Of a DNA stretch of 64,000 nt, positions 1-7,769 are shown piece by piece (position 1 is the stretch's first letter; every line of letters begins with the position of its first letter). A program made the position numbers and the translations under genes. Under the pieces are notes generated by a model. It saw only the letters and a program-made list of their open reading frames with translations. It made no database searches and was not told the DNA's origin. Source of the DNA: Shumkonia mesophila. GTDB lineage: Bacteria; Pseudomonadota; Alphaproteobacteria; Rhodospirillales; Shumkoniaceae. The stretch is taken from the NCBI RefSeq assembly GCF_026163695.1, contig NZ_JAOTID010000016.1:32782-96781 (forward strand), written 5' to 3'.

Positions 1-821
1 TGATGGTGGTCTACGGAACGATGACCGACGTCTCGATTCCGGCGCTGTTCATCGGCGGGGTCGTTCCGGGCGTCCTGCTGGGGGTCGCCATGATGATCTA
101 TGTGGCGATGATCGCCGGCCGCGAGGGCTTCCCGCGCCAGCCACGCGCCCGGCTCGTCGAGGTCTTCCGCAGTTTCCTGCAAAACATCCTGGCCCTGGGA
201 ACCCCGGTGGTGGTGCTTGCCGGGCTGGTCTTCGGTATCGTGACGCCGACCGAAGCCGGCGCCGTCGCGGTCATCTACTCGCTGCTCGTCGCGATCGTCT
301 ACGGCGATTTCGACATCCGTTCGGCGGGCCGGATTCTCGAGGAGTCCCTGGTCTCGACGGCGCAAATCCTGTTCATCATGTCGTGTTCGGCCCTGTTCGG
401 CTGGCTGGTCACGACGGAACAGGTCCCCGAAATGCTGGCCCAGGTGTTCAAGGCCTCGCCCTTCGGCCAGGCGGCGTTCCTGATGGCCACGAACGTCATC
501 CTGCTGTTCATGGGCACCTTCATGAGCCTGACGGCGATCCTCGTCATCTTCACGCCGGCCCTGCTCGAGATGGCCCTGGCCTTGGGCGTCGATCCCGTGC
601 ATCTCGGCATCGTCATGGTGCTGAACCTGACCATCGGCGTCATCACCCCGCCGCTCGGCTGGTGCCTCTACATCGTGACCGAGATCGCCGAGATCAAATT
701 CGTCGAGACGGCACGAGCCATCATCCCGTTCCTCATCCCGTTGGTGCTGGTGCTGCTGCTCGTCACCTATGTCCCGGCCTTCGTGTTGTGGCCGGTGGAT
801 TGGATTCTTTCCGCCAATTGA
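1..821 (+). CDS. dctM: TRAP transporter large permease subunit (DctM family), 5'-truncated by window edge
   Basis: The C-terminal ~272 residues of a DctM-type large membrane subunit of a TRAP (tripartite ATP-independent periplasmic) transporter. The protein is almost wholly hydrophobic, with several transmembrane segments, and carries the family's glycine/proline-rich core (VFGIVTPTEAGAVAV near the start, LTIGVITPPLG near the end). Family members are about 430 residues, so roughly 160 N-terminal residues lie upstream of the window. The ATG at position 3 is internal, not the true start. It is followed 36 bp downstream by the substrate-binding protein and then the small permease, giving the gene order M-P-Q rather than the common P-Q-M. 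It couples ion gradients to uptake of an organic acid; the substrate is not readable from sequence. Confidence 0.93.
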   Translation, partial: MVVYGTMTDVSIPALFIGGVVPGVLLGVAMMIYVAMIAGREGFPRQPRARLVEVFRSFLQNILALGTPVVVLAGLVFGIVTPTEAGAVAVIYSLLVAIVYGDFDIRSAGRILEESLVSTAQILFIMSCSALFGWLVTTEQVPEMLAQVFKASPFGQAAFLMATNVILLFMGTFMSLTAILVIFTPALLEMALALGVDPVHLGIVMVLNLTIGVITPPLGWCLYIVTEIAEIKFVETARAIIPFLIPLVLVLLLVTYVPAFVLWPVDWILSAN

Positions 822-857
822 TGCGTTTGGTTCGAACGAAGTACAGGGAGGATATCG

Positions 858-1841
858 ATGAAGAATTTCACGTGGAAACTGGCCGCTGCAACCGTCGCCG
901 TCGGATTGCTGGCGGCCAACCCCGCCGCCGCGGCGACCAAGCTGCGGCTGTCTTGCCCAAGTGCGATGAACAATCCAACCTGCATGCCGGCCGAGGTGTT
1001 CGCCAAGGAAGCCGAACGGTTGACCAACGGGTCGCTTGCCATCCAGATCTTCCCGTCGGGCCAACTCGGCAAGGCCAAAGAGGCGATCCAGCAGATGCAG
1101 GCCGGGATCATCGACATCGTCGTCGAATCCCTGGAAAACTACACCGCCTACGTGAAGGACCTGAATATCATCGGCTGGGGCTTCGCCTTCCGTGACGCCG
1201 ACCATTTCAACACCTTCCTCGGATCGCCGGCCGGCGACGCCATCTTCGCGGAGATGGACACGAAGCACGGCATGGTCTTCCTGGCCCGCAACTGGCGGAA
1301 ACTGCCGCGTGTGGTCGTCTCCACCAAACCGATCTTCACGCCGGAAAATCTGACGGGACTGAAATTCCGCGTCCCCAGCATCCCGACCTACATCAAGACG
1401 TGGCAGACCCTCGGCGCCAACCCGTCCCAGGTGGCCTGGGCGGACACCTTCCAGGCCCTGAAGACCGGAGTGGTCGACGCCATGGAATCGCCCTTCGATT
1501 CGGTTGCGGCGCAGAAGTTCCATGTCGCCGCCCCGTACGTGACGATGACCAATCACGTCTTCACCGCCATCACGCTGGCCTTCAATGCCAAGAAGTTCCA
1601 TGGCCTGTCGCAGGACGAGCAGGCGGCGCTCCGGACGGCGGCGGACAAGGCGTCCGAGTATTCGGTCGCCCTCGCCCGCGACAGCTCGGGCGACATCGCC
1701 AAGACGGTCATGGACGACGGCGGCTACATCATCACGCTCAAGCCCTCGGCATTCCAAAAGAAGCTGCGCGCCGCCACCGACGAGCAGGAAGCCGCAGGCA
1801 TGTGGAGAAAGGGCCTTTTCGCGGAAATCCAAAAGATGTAA
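858..1841 (+). CDS. dctP: TRAP transporter substrate-binding protein (DctP family)
   Basis: A 327-residue periplasmic solute-binding protein of the DctP family. It starts with a signal peptide (Lys-containing n-region, Ala-rich h-region, cleavage after about residue 26 at an Ala-Ala-Ala site). The mature part has the TRAP-binder pattern: Phe-Pro-Ser-Gly-Gln-Leu-Gly near residue 56, and a KFRVPSIPTYIKTWQTLGANP stretch around 160-180, where DctP proteins carry the carboxylate-binding Arg. A strong GGGAGGA ribosome site at 846-852 fixes the start. It captures ligand for the DctM/DctQ membrane pair. The ligand is unknown, although the neighbouring lyase and aldolase genes suggest a sugar acid or related hydroxy acid. 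Confidence 0.93.
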   Translation: MKNFTWKLAAATVAVGLLAANPAAAATKLRLSCPSAMNNPTCMPAEVFAKEAERLTNGSLAIQIFPSGQLGKAKEAIQQMQAGIIDIVVESLENYTAYVKDLNIIGWGFAFRDADHFNTFLGSPAGDAIFAEMDTKHGMVFLARNWRKLPRVVVSTKPIFTPENLTGLKFRVPSIPTYIKTWQTLGANPSQVAWADTFQALKTGVVDAMESPFDSVAAQKFHVAAPYVTMTNHVFTAITLAFNAKKFHGLSQDEQAALRTAADKASEYSVALARDSSGDIAKTVMDDGGYIITLKPSAFQKKLRAATDEQEAAGMWRKGLFAEIQKM

Positions 1842-1903
1842 GGCCCGGCGCGTCCCAAGGATGGCGCCATCGATCGATTTGCAACGCCGGCAGGAGACCC
1901 GCC

Positions 1904-2416
1904 ATGATCCATCGCCTTGACAAACTGCTGGGCGCCCTTTGCCGGGTCTACCTCCTGGCGTCGCAGATCCTTTTGACCGGACTGGTCCTGCTGGTCGGCA
2001 TCCAGGTGGTTCTCCGCTATGCCACCAGCAGGTCCATTCTCGGCCTGGAGGAATGGACATCGCTGATGTTCGTATGGCTGGTCTTCCTGATGTCCGCCGT
2101 CCTCCATCGCCGCAAGCGCCACATCACGATCACCGCCGCCGTGGATATCTTCCCCCAACGGATGCGGACATACGCCGACGGATTGATCGGCGTGGCGACC
2201 ATCGCGTTCTGCGTGGCCGTCTTCGTTCAGCTGCACAACATCTGGCCCTATCTGCTTCACGCGACGATGATCTACGAGATTCCCGAGGCCGCCTTCAAGC
2301 TGAGCCTGGCCGTCGGCCTCGGCTCCATCATGCTTCAGGAAATCGTCAACGTCGCCTCGGCGGCCCGCCGATTGCGCCAGCCGGACGAACCCGCGCCATC
2401 GGCCCCGACGCATTGA
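1904..2416 (+). CDS. dctQ: TRAP transporter small permease subunit (DctQ family)
   Basis: A 170-residue DctQ-type small membrane subunit with four predicted transmembrane segments. The family-typical stretch GLEEWTSLMFVWLVFLMSA lies near residues 47-65, followed by a basic RRKRHI turn. The start at 1904 is supported by an AGGAGA ribosome site at 1892-1897; the frame is open much further upstream, but only this start gives a normal-length DctQ. The gene lies 62 bp after dctP and completes the transporter. It is convergent with the LacI-type regulator, with only 18 bp between the stops and no obvious terminator hairpin. A Pro-rich C-terminal tail of about 15 residues is probably cytoplasmic. 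Confidence 0.92.
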   Translation: MIHRLDKLLGALCRVYLLASQILLTGLVLLVGIQVVLRYATSRSILGLEEWTSLMFVWLVFLMSAVLHRRKRHITITAAVDIFPQRMRTYADGLIGVATIAFCVAVFVQLHNIWPYLLHATMIYEIPEAAFKLSLAVGLGSIMLQEIVNVASAARRLRQPDEPAPSAPTH

Positions 2417-2434
2417 TAGTCCGCGGCCGGGCGG

Positions 2435-3472
2435 TCAATCCCGGGCAAGGGGCCGGGTCGTTCCGCCGACCACGAAATCGCATGGCACCAGGATTCGCCG
2501 AAAGCCCTCGGCCCGTCCCTCGACGCGCTCGATCAAGCGGTCGAACGCGATCCTACCCAGCGTCGCGCGGTCGAGCCGAACCCGCGACGCCGTCGTGAAA
2601 AACTCGTCGTCGTCGTCGGTCACCAGGAAAACGACGGAAAGATCGTCCGGCACCCGGACGCGGCCCTCCGCGGCCATGCCACGAACCGCCGGCAGCATCC
2701 GCCGGTCCGCACAAATCAGGGCGGTCGCGCCATGTTGGCGAAGCGCCCGTTCGAGGCTCGCCGCCGAGTCCACGACCGGCCCGCAAAGCACCTCGAGGGT
2801 TGCGTCCCGCATCCGGCCGACCGCCGTTTCGGCGCCCGCCAGCCGATCGCGAATGAATTCGGTGTCAAGGGCGTCGGCTGCGAAAGCCAGCCGCCGATGA
2901 CAGCCGTCGAGCAGGTGGGTCGTCGCGTCGATCGCCGCCCGGGTATGGTCGTGCACGACGGTATCGATCCGGTCGTTGGCAATCCGGGTCCGGCCGATGA
3001 GGACAAAAGGGTAGTTCTCGCCGAGCAGACGTTCCAGCCCCTCTGGATCGGGATCGGTGCCGATGAAGACGGTGCCGTCGGCCAGACGGAGGGAGTTCAT
3101 GCCGCCACGATAGATCGCCCGGTCGCGCCCCGTTCCGCCGCGGGTGAACAGCAGGAGATCGAAGTCCCTCTCGCAGGCCCGCCGTTCGATGCCGAACAGA
3201 TAGGGATGATGAAAGTCTTCCTGCCCGTAGCGAAAGGTCTCCTCGAACGTGAAGAACCCGACGATCCGGTTGCGCCCCGAGGCCAGCATCTGGGCGACCG
3301 GATTGGGCGCATACCCCAGTTCCCGGGCCGCCGCCAGCACCCTCCGGCGCGTTCCCTCGCTGATGGGCACGCGGCCGTCCTGTTTGTTCAGAACCAGCGA
3401 AACGGTTCCGCGCGAAACGCCGGCCAGATCGGCCACATCGACTTGAGTCGGGCGTTTCGGCGGCTGCGCCAT
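2435..3472 (-). CDS. LacI-family transcriptional regulator
   Basis: A 345-residue LacI/GalR-type repressor. An N-terminal helix-turn-helix at residues 8-30 (VDVADLAGVSRGTVSLVLN) and a hinge helix (YAPNPVAQMLASGR) are followed by a periplasmic-binding-protein-like effector domain. The Met at 3472 gives the normal spacing of the HTH from the N-terminus; the same frame stays open upstream into the lyase gene but is not a credible fusion. It lies downstream of the DapA-family gene on the same strand and converges on dctQ, so it probably controls the transporter-lyase-aldolase cluster. A LacI-type palindrome sits about 95 bp upstream, consistent with autoregulation. The effector is unknown. Confidence 0.92.
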   Translation of the reverse strand: MAQPPKRPTQVDVADLAGVSRGTVSLVLNKQDGRVPISEGTRRRVLAAARELGYAPNPVAQMLASGRNRIVGFFTFEETFRYGQEDFHHPYLFGIERRACERDFDLLLFTRGGTGRDRAIYRGGMNSLRLADGTVFIGTDPDPEGLERLLGENYPFVLIGRTRIANDRIDTVVHDHTRAAIDATTHLLDGCHRRLAFAADALDTEFIRDRLAGAETAVGRMRDATLEVLCGPVVDSAASLERALRQHGATALICADRRMLPAVRGMAAEGRVRVPDDLSVVFLVTDDDDEFFTTASRVRLDRATLGRIAFDRLIERVEGRAEGFRRILVPCDFVVGGTTRPLARD

Positions 3473-3566
3473 GGTTCCGGCACTTTCCCTTCCTGCATGC
3501 CCCGGCCACGTGCCGCCGGCCGGCTCTTCACGTCGGATCAAACCACCGCCCACCATAGCAGGGCGA

Positions 3567-3580
3567 TTGACGCGCGTTAA
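3567..3580. promoter_or_regulatory. Candidate LacI-type operator upstream of the regulator gene
   Basis: The sequence TTGACGCGCGTTAA is palindromic except for one base pair and has the central CG typical of LacI/GalR operators. It lies about 95 bp upstream of the LacI-type regulator start, in the 197-bp gap between that gene and the DapA-family gene. I infer autoregulation. I saw no second copy near the aldolase or lyase starts, and the TRAP promoter is outside the window. Confidence 0.4.
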
Positions 3581-3669
3581 CCGGCGAAAAGCAAGGCGTC
3601 GTCTTCCTCGACCGCCTCGTGGGCTCCCTGCCATTCGTCGATCTTGACGGCCGCCAAGCGGCGGCGGGT

Positions 3670-4647
3670 TTACGCCGTCGGCGTCCACCTCCCGGAAGCG
3701 GTCTTTTCCCAGCCCAACGCCTGCATGCGGCGCTCGCCGCGGGCGATCAGCCAATCGATCTCCTCGATGTCGGTGGCGTCCAGCTTGGGCGCCGTCTGGC
3801 GGATCTTGGGGGTGCGCAGGAGCCCGCGCCGCCACAGGACATGCTTGCGCACGCGGATGCCCAGGCCCGGCTGCACCTCCTGGCAGATCATCGGCAGGTG
3901 GGCGTCGAACAGATCCGTCGCCCCCTCGAAGTCGCCCTTGGCCGCCATCCGGTAGATGCCGACCAGCACCTCCGGGTAGCTGAAGCCGGTGGCCAGGCCG
4001 TCGGCCCCGCGGCGCAGCGCCGGGCCGGCGTAGATGCCGCTGTTGGCGACCATCAGGGTGGGGGTCGGCCCCCGCCACTCGGCCAAGCCCTGGCGCAGGC
4101 GGCTGATCTTGCCCAGCACCGGGTTGTCCTCGACCTTGAGCGAGACGATCTGCGGGTACTCGCGGGCCAGCGTCAGCATCAGGGGAACCGACATGTAGAC
4201 GTCGTTGAACGGCGGATAGTCCTGGAAGAACACCGGCACGTCGGGGCCGATCGCCTTCATCTGGCGGGCCACCGCGGTGTGGATCTGCTCGTCGGTGCGC
4301 GCGCCGCGGGGCGGCGCCACCATCAGCCCGGCGGCCCCTTCCTCCATGGCCTGGCGGCTGAGATGGCCCAAGTCGCGCAGCGTCAGGTTGCCGGTGCCCA
4401 GGATGACCGGGATGCGCCCGGCGGTCCGGGCCACGGTGCGGCCGAGGATGGTCATGCCCTCCTCGGCCGTCAGCATCGCCGCCTCGCCGAAGATGCCGAG
4501 CACGATCAGGCCGTGGACGCCGCACTCGACATAGAAGTCGACCAGGCGTTCGAAGGTCTCGATGTCGAGGTCGCCGTTGTCCAGGAACGGCGTCGGGCAG
4601 ATGGGGAAGACGCCCTTGATGACGGGAGTCGCGCGGGCTGGGACCAT
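3670..4647 (-). CDS. DapA-family (dihydrodipicolinate synthase/N-acetylneuraminate lyase) enzyme
   Basis: A 325-residue class I aldolase-fold enzyme of the DHDPS/NAL family. The Schiff-base lysine is Lys171 in VSLKVED and the catalytic tyrosine is Tyr144 in FQDYPP. The pyruvate-binding motif is GIFGEA (residues 51-56) rather than the canonical GSTGE, so this is not housekeeping DapA. Family members cleave or form C-C bonds with pyruvate-type nucleophiles or dehydrate sugar acids. Divergent from the class II aldolase (248-bp gap) and co-directional with the LacI-type gene, it is probably a catabolic lyase/dehydratase for the substrate taken up by the TRAP system. The C-terminus is about 25 residues longer than typical DapA. 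The exact reaction cannot be assigned. Confidence 0.85.
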   Translation of the reverse strand: MVPARATPVIKGVFPICPTPFLDNGDLDIETFERLVDFYVECGVHGLIVLGIFGEAAMLTAEEGMTILGRTVARTAGRIPVILGTGNLTLRDLGHLSRQAMEEGAAGLMVAPPRGARTDEQIHTAVARQMKAIGPDVPVFFQDYPPFNDVYMSVPLMLTLAREYPQIVSLKVEDNPVLGKISRLRQGLAEWRGPTPTLMVANSGIYAGPALRRGADGLATGFSYPEVLVGIYRMAAKGDFEGATDLFDAHLPMICQEVQPGLGIRVRKHVLWRRGLLRTPKIRQTAPKLDATDIEEIDWLIARGERRMQALGWEKTASGRWTPTA

Positions 4648-4895
4648 GGCCGGATATTCCTTGCGTCCAATATGCGAGATCGGGCAAACGCCAGGCCGGC
4701 CCCGGTCGGGGACCCGGCCTGTCGGGCGAGATCTAGCATTGTCGGGGCCTTCCGTACACGGCCGGCCATTCCGTCAGGCGAAATTTCCTTGGGCCGGCAA
4801 CCGGCGCCGGTTCCGCGCGGAAGGGCTCCCCTCGCGGCGGGGGGTGCGCTACAACGACGGAAGAAACCTCCGTGCCGCGGGAAGGGAGCGCCGCC

Positions 4896-5558
4896 ATGCC
4901 GACCGATCCATACCGGGAACTGCGCCGGGCCGTCGTCGAGACCTGCCGGCGCATGAACGCCATCGGCGTCAACCAGGGCACCGTGGGCAACGTCAGCGTC
5001 CGCGGCGGGGACGGCTTCCTGATTTCGCCGACCGGCGTGCCCTACGACCGTCTGGCCCCCGAACAGGTCGTCGCCATGGACCTCGGCGGCGGTTGGTCGG
5101 GCGACTGGCGCCCATCGTCGGAATGGCGCATCCATGCCGCCGTCTATGGCGCCCGTCCCGAGGCCGGCGCCGTGATCCACACCCACGCGCCGCACGCCAC
5201 CGCGCTTTCCTGCCTCAGGCGGGATATCCCCGCCTTCCACTACATGATGGCGGTGGCCGGCGGCGCGTCGCTGCGCTGCGCCGAGTACGCCACCTACGGC
5301 ACGCCGGAACTGGCCGCCAACATGCTGCGCGCGCTCGAGGACCGCACCGCCTGCCTGCTCGCCAACCACGGGGCGGTCGGCTTCGCCCCCGGCCTCGAGG
5401 CGGCGCTGGCCCTGATGGCCGAGGTCGAAAACCTGTGCCGCCAATACATCCTGGCCCGCCAGGCCGGCGAGCCGGTCATCCTGGACGCCGCCGAGATGAC
5501 GCGGGTGCTGGAAATCTTCAAGACCTACGGCAGGCAGGACCTCCCCGCACCCCGCTGA
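4896..5558 (+). CDS. Class II aldolase/adducin family protein (fuculose-phosphate aldolase-like)
   Basis: A 220-residue zinc-dependent class II aldolase. The metal ligands are visible as His95, His97 and His158 (VIHTHAPHA and ANHGAVGF), and the catalytic Glu76 lies in SSEWRIH. The phosphate-binding region GTVGNVSVR is at residues 28-36 and SPTGVPYD at 44-51. Such enzymes split a phosphorylated ketose or sugar acid to a three-carbon product, or decarboxylate it. The start at 4896 follows a GAAGGGAG ribosome site at 4881-4888. The gene is divergent from the DapA-family lyase and probably belongs to the same catabolic cluster. L-fuculose-phosphate aldolase and a 3-dehydro-4-phosphotetronate decarboxylase are both possible. 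Confidence 0.85.
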   Translation: MPTDPYRELRRAVVETCRRMNAIGVNQGTVGNVSVRGGDGFLISPTGVPYDRLAPEQVVAMDLGGGWSGDWRPSSEWRIHAAVYGARPEAGAVIHTHAPHATALSCLRRDIPAFHYMMAVAGGASLRCAEYATYGTPELAANMLRALEDRTACLLANHGAVGFAPGLEAALALMAEVENLCRQYILARQAGEPVILDAAEMTRVLEIFKTYGRQDLPAPR

Positions 5559-5689
5559 GCCATGACCGGCGGCAATACAACGATCGGGTAGTAACCGCAC
5601 TATTTACATGGATAAAATTTTAAGTTAATTGTCTGCGATTGGGGATCTCCGGAGGGGGACCACGCCTGATAGCGTACGGAGCCGGACGA

Positions 5690-5710
5690 CGGATTCGACA
5701 CACGAATCCG
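5690..5710 (+). promoter_or_regulatory. Hairpin in the leader of the pilus operon
   Basis: A perfect 8-bp inverted repeat (CGGATTCG, 5-nt loop, CGAATCCG) lies 53 bp before the first pilus subunit gene, inside an unusually long leader (5559-5763). The start of that leader is AT-rich (5590-5630), in contrast to the surroundings, and is the likely promoter zone. The stem has no following T-run, so a regulatory or RNA-stability role is more plausible than termination. Confidence 0.35.
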
Positions 5711-5763
5711 ACGGGTGGTCTTTGTCCGTAGACATCCAGAATCATCAAGGGGGAGAAACGGTA

Positions 5764-6303
5764 ATGCGTTTGCTCGAGGGAAAATCTGTTTGGAATTGTA
5801 TCGCGAGGCGGGCGGCGGCGGCGTTGGCCGGCATCGCCCTGGCCTCGATGGCCGCCACGGCGGCCCATGCCCAGGCCAGCGCGACGGCATCGACCGGCGC
5901 CAGCGTGACGATCGCCGATCCGATCGCGATCACCAAGACGGCCGATCTGTCGTTCGGCACCGTCGTCCCGTCGGCCTCGGCGGGCACCGTGGCGGTCTCC
6001 ACCGGCGGCGTCCGCTCGGTGAGCGGCGGCGTCTCCGAACTGGCCGGCACCATCACCGCCGCGGCCTACCGCGTGGCGGGTTACGGCAACAGCGCCTACA
6101 ACATCGCCCTGCCCGCCTCGGTCTCGCTGACCGGAGCCGGAACCGCGATGACGGCCGACAACTTCGTCAGCAGCGTGGGCACCTCGGCCACGCTCAGCGG
6201 CGGAAGCGGCAGCTTTTCCGTCGGTGCCACGCTCAATGTCGGCGCCAATCAGGCGCCGGGCACCTACACCGGCACCTTCAACGTGACGGTCGCCTACAAC
6301 TGA
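5764..6303 (+). CDS. DUF4402 domain protein, putative major pilin of a chaperone-usher pilus
   Basis: A 179-residue secreted protein. A long signal peptide ends at an Ala-His-Ala-Gln-Ala site (about residue 36). The mature DUF4402 domain starts with alternating small residues (ASATASTGASVTIADPI), contains LSFGTVVPS and ends with FNVTVAYN. The alternating hydrophobic N-terminus and the conserved C-terminal strand fit a donor-strand-exchange pilin. No Cys is present in the mature part. The start at 5764 is chosen for its GGGGGAGA ribosome site and the signal peptide; the frame is open upstream. It is first of a five-gene set (three subunits, chaperone, usher) and is followed by a strong hairpin, which suggests it is the most highly expressed subunit. 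Confidence 0.82.
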   Translation: MRLLEGKSVWNCIARRAAAALAGIALASMAATAAHAQASATASTGASVTIADPIAITKTADLSFGTVVPSASAGTVAVSTGGVRSVSGGVSELAGTITAAAYRVAGYGNSAYNIALPASVSLTGAGTAMTADNFVSSVGTSATLSGGSGSFSVGATLNVGANQAPGTYTGTFNVTVAYN

Positions 6304-6311
6304 ACCGGCGC

Positions 6312-6334
6312 GGCGACGCCCGCCGGGCGTCGCC
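6312..6334 (+). promoter_or_regulatory. Intercistronic stem-loop after the putative major pilin
   Basis: A perfect 10-bp stem (GGCGACGCCC / GGGCGTCGCC) with a 3-nt loop begins 8 bp after the first DUF4402 stop codon and ends 15 bp before the next gene. No T-run follows. Stem-loops in this place protect the major-subunit mRNA in several enterobacterial pilus operons, so differential stability or partial termination is the likely role. Confidence 0.55.
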
Positions 6335-6349
6335 GCCCACCGCCCCATC

Positions 6350-6895
6350 ATGCCAATGCTCGAAGATCCATCGGGACCGTCGCCGGCCCCCTGCCGTGGA
6401 GGGCGCCTCGCATGGCGGGGCGCCAGGACCGTTCTCGCGGCTGCGATCCTGCTGATTGCGGGAACGGCCGGAGCCTGGGAAGACGACAAGTGCCAGAACT
6501 TCCGGGCGGAGCAGGACCTTGCGTTCGGGGTCGTCGCCGGCGGCACCACCACGCAGGGTTTGGTGACCATCCACCCCGCCACCGGCAACGTGACGACAAG
6601 CGGTGGCGTCACATTCTTCGGCGGGGACGCGCATCCCGCCGTCTTCTCGGGACAGGCGCACGGCTCGGCCCAACATTGCACCGTCACCCTCGCCCTGCCG
6701 GGGAGCGTGACCCTGCGCGGCCGCGGCCGGACGCTCACCCTCAACCAGTTCACGGTGCACCCCGCCTCCATCAGGCTTTCCAAGCGGCGGCAGTTTTCCT
6801 TCAATGTCGGCGCCACGCTGAGCGTCCCCGCCGGCTTGCCGCCCGGCATCTACTGGGGCCATATTACGGCAACCGCCATTTTCACCCACTGCTAG
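6350..6895 (+). CDS. Second DUF4402-type secreted protein, putative minor pilin
   Basis: A 181-residue protein with the same architecture as the preceding one: a signal sequence (hydrophobic stretch at about residues 28-42, cleavage near Ala-Gly-Ala), a DUF4402-like beta domain with LAFGVVAGG and FNVGATLSVPAG motifs, and a final strand ending in TATAIFTHC. It differs from the first subunit in having three Cys in the mature part, including the last residue, which would allow a disulfide that pins the last strand. The n-region before the hydrophobic core is long and no good ribosome site precedes the ATG, so the true start is uncertain. Probably a minor or tip-proximal subunit. Confidence 0.72.
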   Translation: MPMLEDPSGPSPAPCRGGRLAWRGARTVLAAAILLIAGTAGAWEDDKCQNFRAEQDLAFGVVAGGTTTQGLVTIHPATGNVTTSGGVTFFGGDAHPAVFSGQAHGSAQHCTVTLALPGSVTLRGRGRTLTLNQFTVHPASIRLSKRRQFSFNVGATLSVPAGLPPGIYWGHITATAIFTHC

Positions 6896-6902
6896 GCTGG
6901 CG

Positions 6903-7619
6903 ATGCGCGCCTTCCCTTCCGCAACCAAAACCGCCCGCATGGCCTTGCTGGCCGGTTTTCTCGGCGCGCTGGGCGCCGGGTGCGGATCGGCGGCGGCGGC
7001 GCAGGCGGTCAGCACCGTGTCGGTCACCATTACCGGGCCGGTCAGCGCCGTCTCGCTGGCGACCGGAATCCGCTTCTCTACCATCGGCCTGCCCGGCGCC
7101 TACAGGAACTTCGCCGGAACGGACGAGTCGCGGCAGACCTTCGGCGTCGACGGCACCGGCAACATCGCGGTTTCGACGGACGGCCTGCAAGCCGGAAGCG
7201 GCAACGTGCCCGGCTCCTTCGTGGTCAGCGGCGACCGCGGCCAGGTCTTTTCCATCTCGCTGCCGCAAAAGGTGATCCTTGACGTCGACGGCACCCTTCT
7301 GGAGCTTCGGGCGTTCCGGCACAGCGGCGGAAACACGCCCAGCACCGGCCCCGACGGCACCGTCTCCATCGCCTTCACCGCCGACGTCAACCGCGATCAG
7401 CTGGAAATCTTCCAGCACATCGCCATGACATCGACCGACGCCGGCGTCATCTATCTGGAGATTCCGCCGGATGCCATTGCCGCGCAGGGCATCGCGGTCG
7501 CCGGAGACGACGGGGAGACGCCGCTCCAACCCCAGTGGATCGCCGCCCGCCGCCCCGTTCCCTTCGGAACGCCCGATGAACTGGATAAATTGATCTTTGT
7601 TTTGATTTCCTATAATTAA
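6903..7619 (+). CDS. Secreted DUF4402-like pilus-associated protein
   Basis: A 238-residue exported protein. A Lys/Arg n-region and hydrophobic core lead to a cleavage site near AAAAQA. A lipobox-like Gly-Ala-Gly-Cys at about residues 24-27 makes lipoprotein processing an alternative. The mature part opens with STVSVTITGPVSAVSLATGIRF, like the DUF4402 pilins, and ends in an LISYN strand. It carries a middle insertion (residues about 130-215) that the two other subunits lack. It lies 7 bp after the second subunit, with the chaperone and usher downstream. By size and position it could be a tip or anchor subunit. Family membership is less certain than for the first protein. Confidence 0.65.
   Translation: MRAFPSATKTARMALLAGFLGALGAGCGSAAAAQAVSTVSVTITGPVSAVSLATGIRFSTIGLPGAYRNFAGTDESRQTFGVDGTGNIAVSTDGLQAGSGNVPGSFVVSGDRGQVFSISLPQKVILDVDGTLLELRAFRHSGGNTPSTGPDGTVSIAFTADVNRDQLEIFQHIAMTSTDAGVIYLEIPPDAIAAQGIAVAGDDGETPLQPQWIAARRPVPFGTPDELDKLIFVLISYN
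7590..7616 (+). promoter_or_regulatory. Possible internal promoter ahead of the chaperone-usher genes
   Basis: A perfect -10 hexamer TATAAT (7611-7616), rare in this GC-rich sequence, sits at the very end of the third subunit gene. A TTGATC at 7590-7595 could serve as a -35, but the 15-bp spacing is short. It would allow separate transcription of the chaperone and usher. The following 150-bp gap (7620-7769) also holds a spaced 9-bp inverted repeat (7638-7646 and 7697-7705). Confidence 0.35.
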
Positions 7620-7769
7620 CTTGTGGGCGAGGGATGATCAGACGTTTCCGCCTCGCAGCAAGAATTCGGCGAAACGGAACCTGTACGACGTCGTCGAACG
7701 TCTGACAAATGACTATCCGGCGGGGGATCGGCCAAAAAAATTACCCCGCCATGTGGGGGGAGCTTACCA

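Noticed and set aside
2435..4687. A single protein joining LacI-type regulator and upstream sequence
   Set aside because: The upstream part is an out-of-frame shadow of the DapA-family gene, and the regulator has a normal Met start at 3472.
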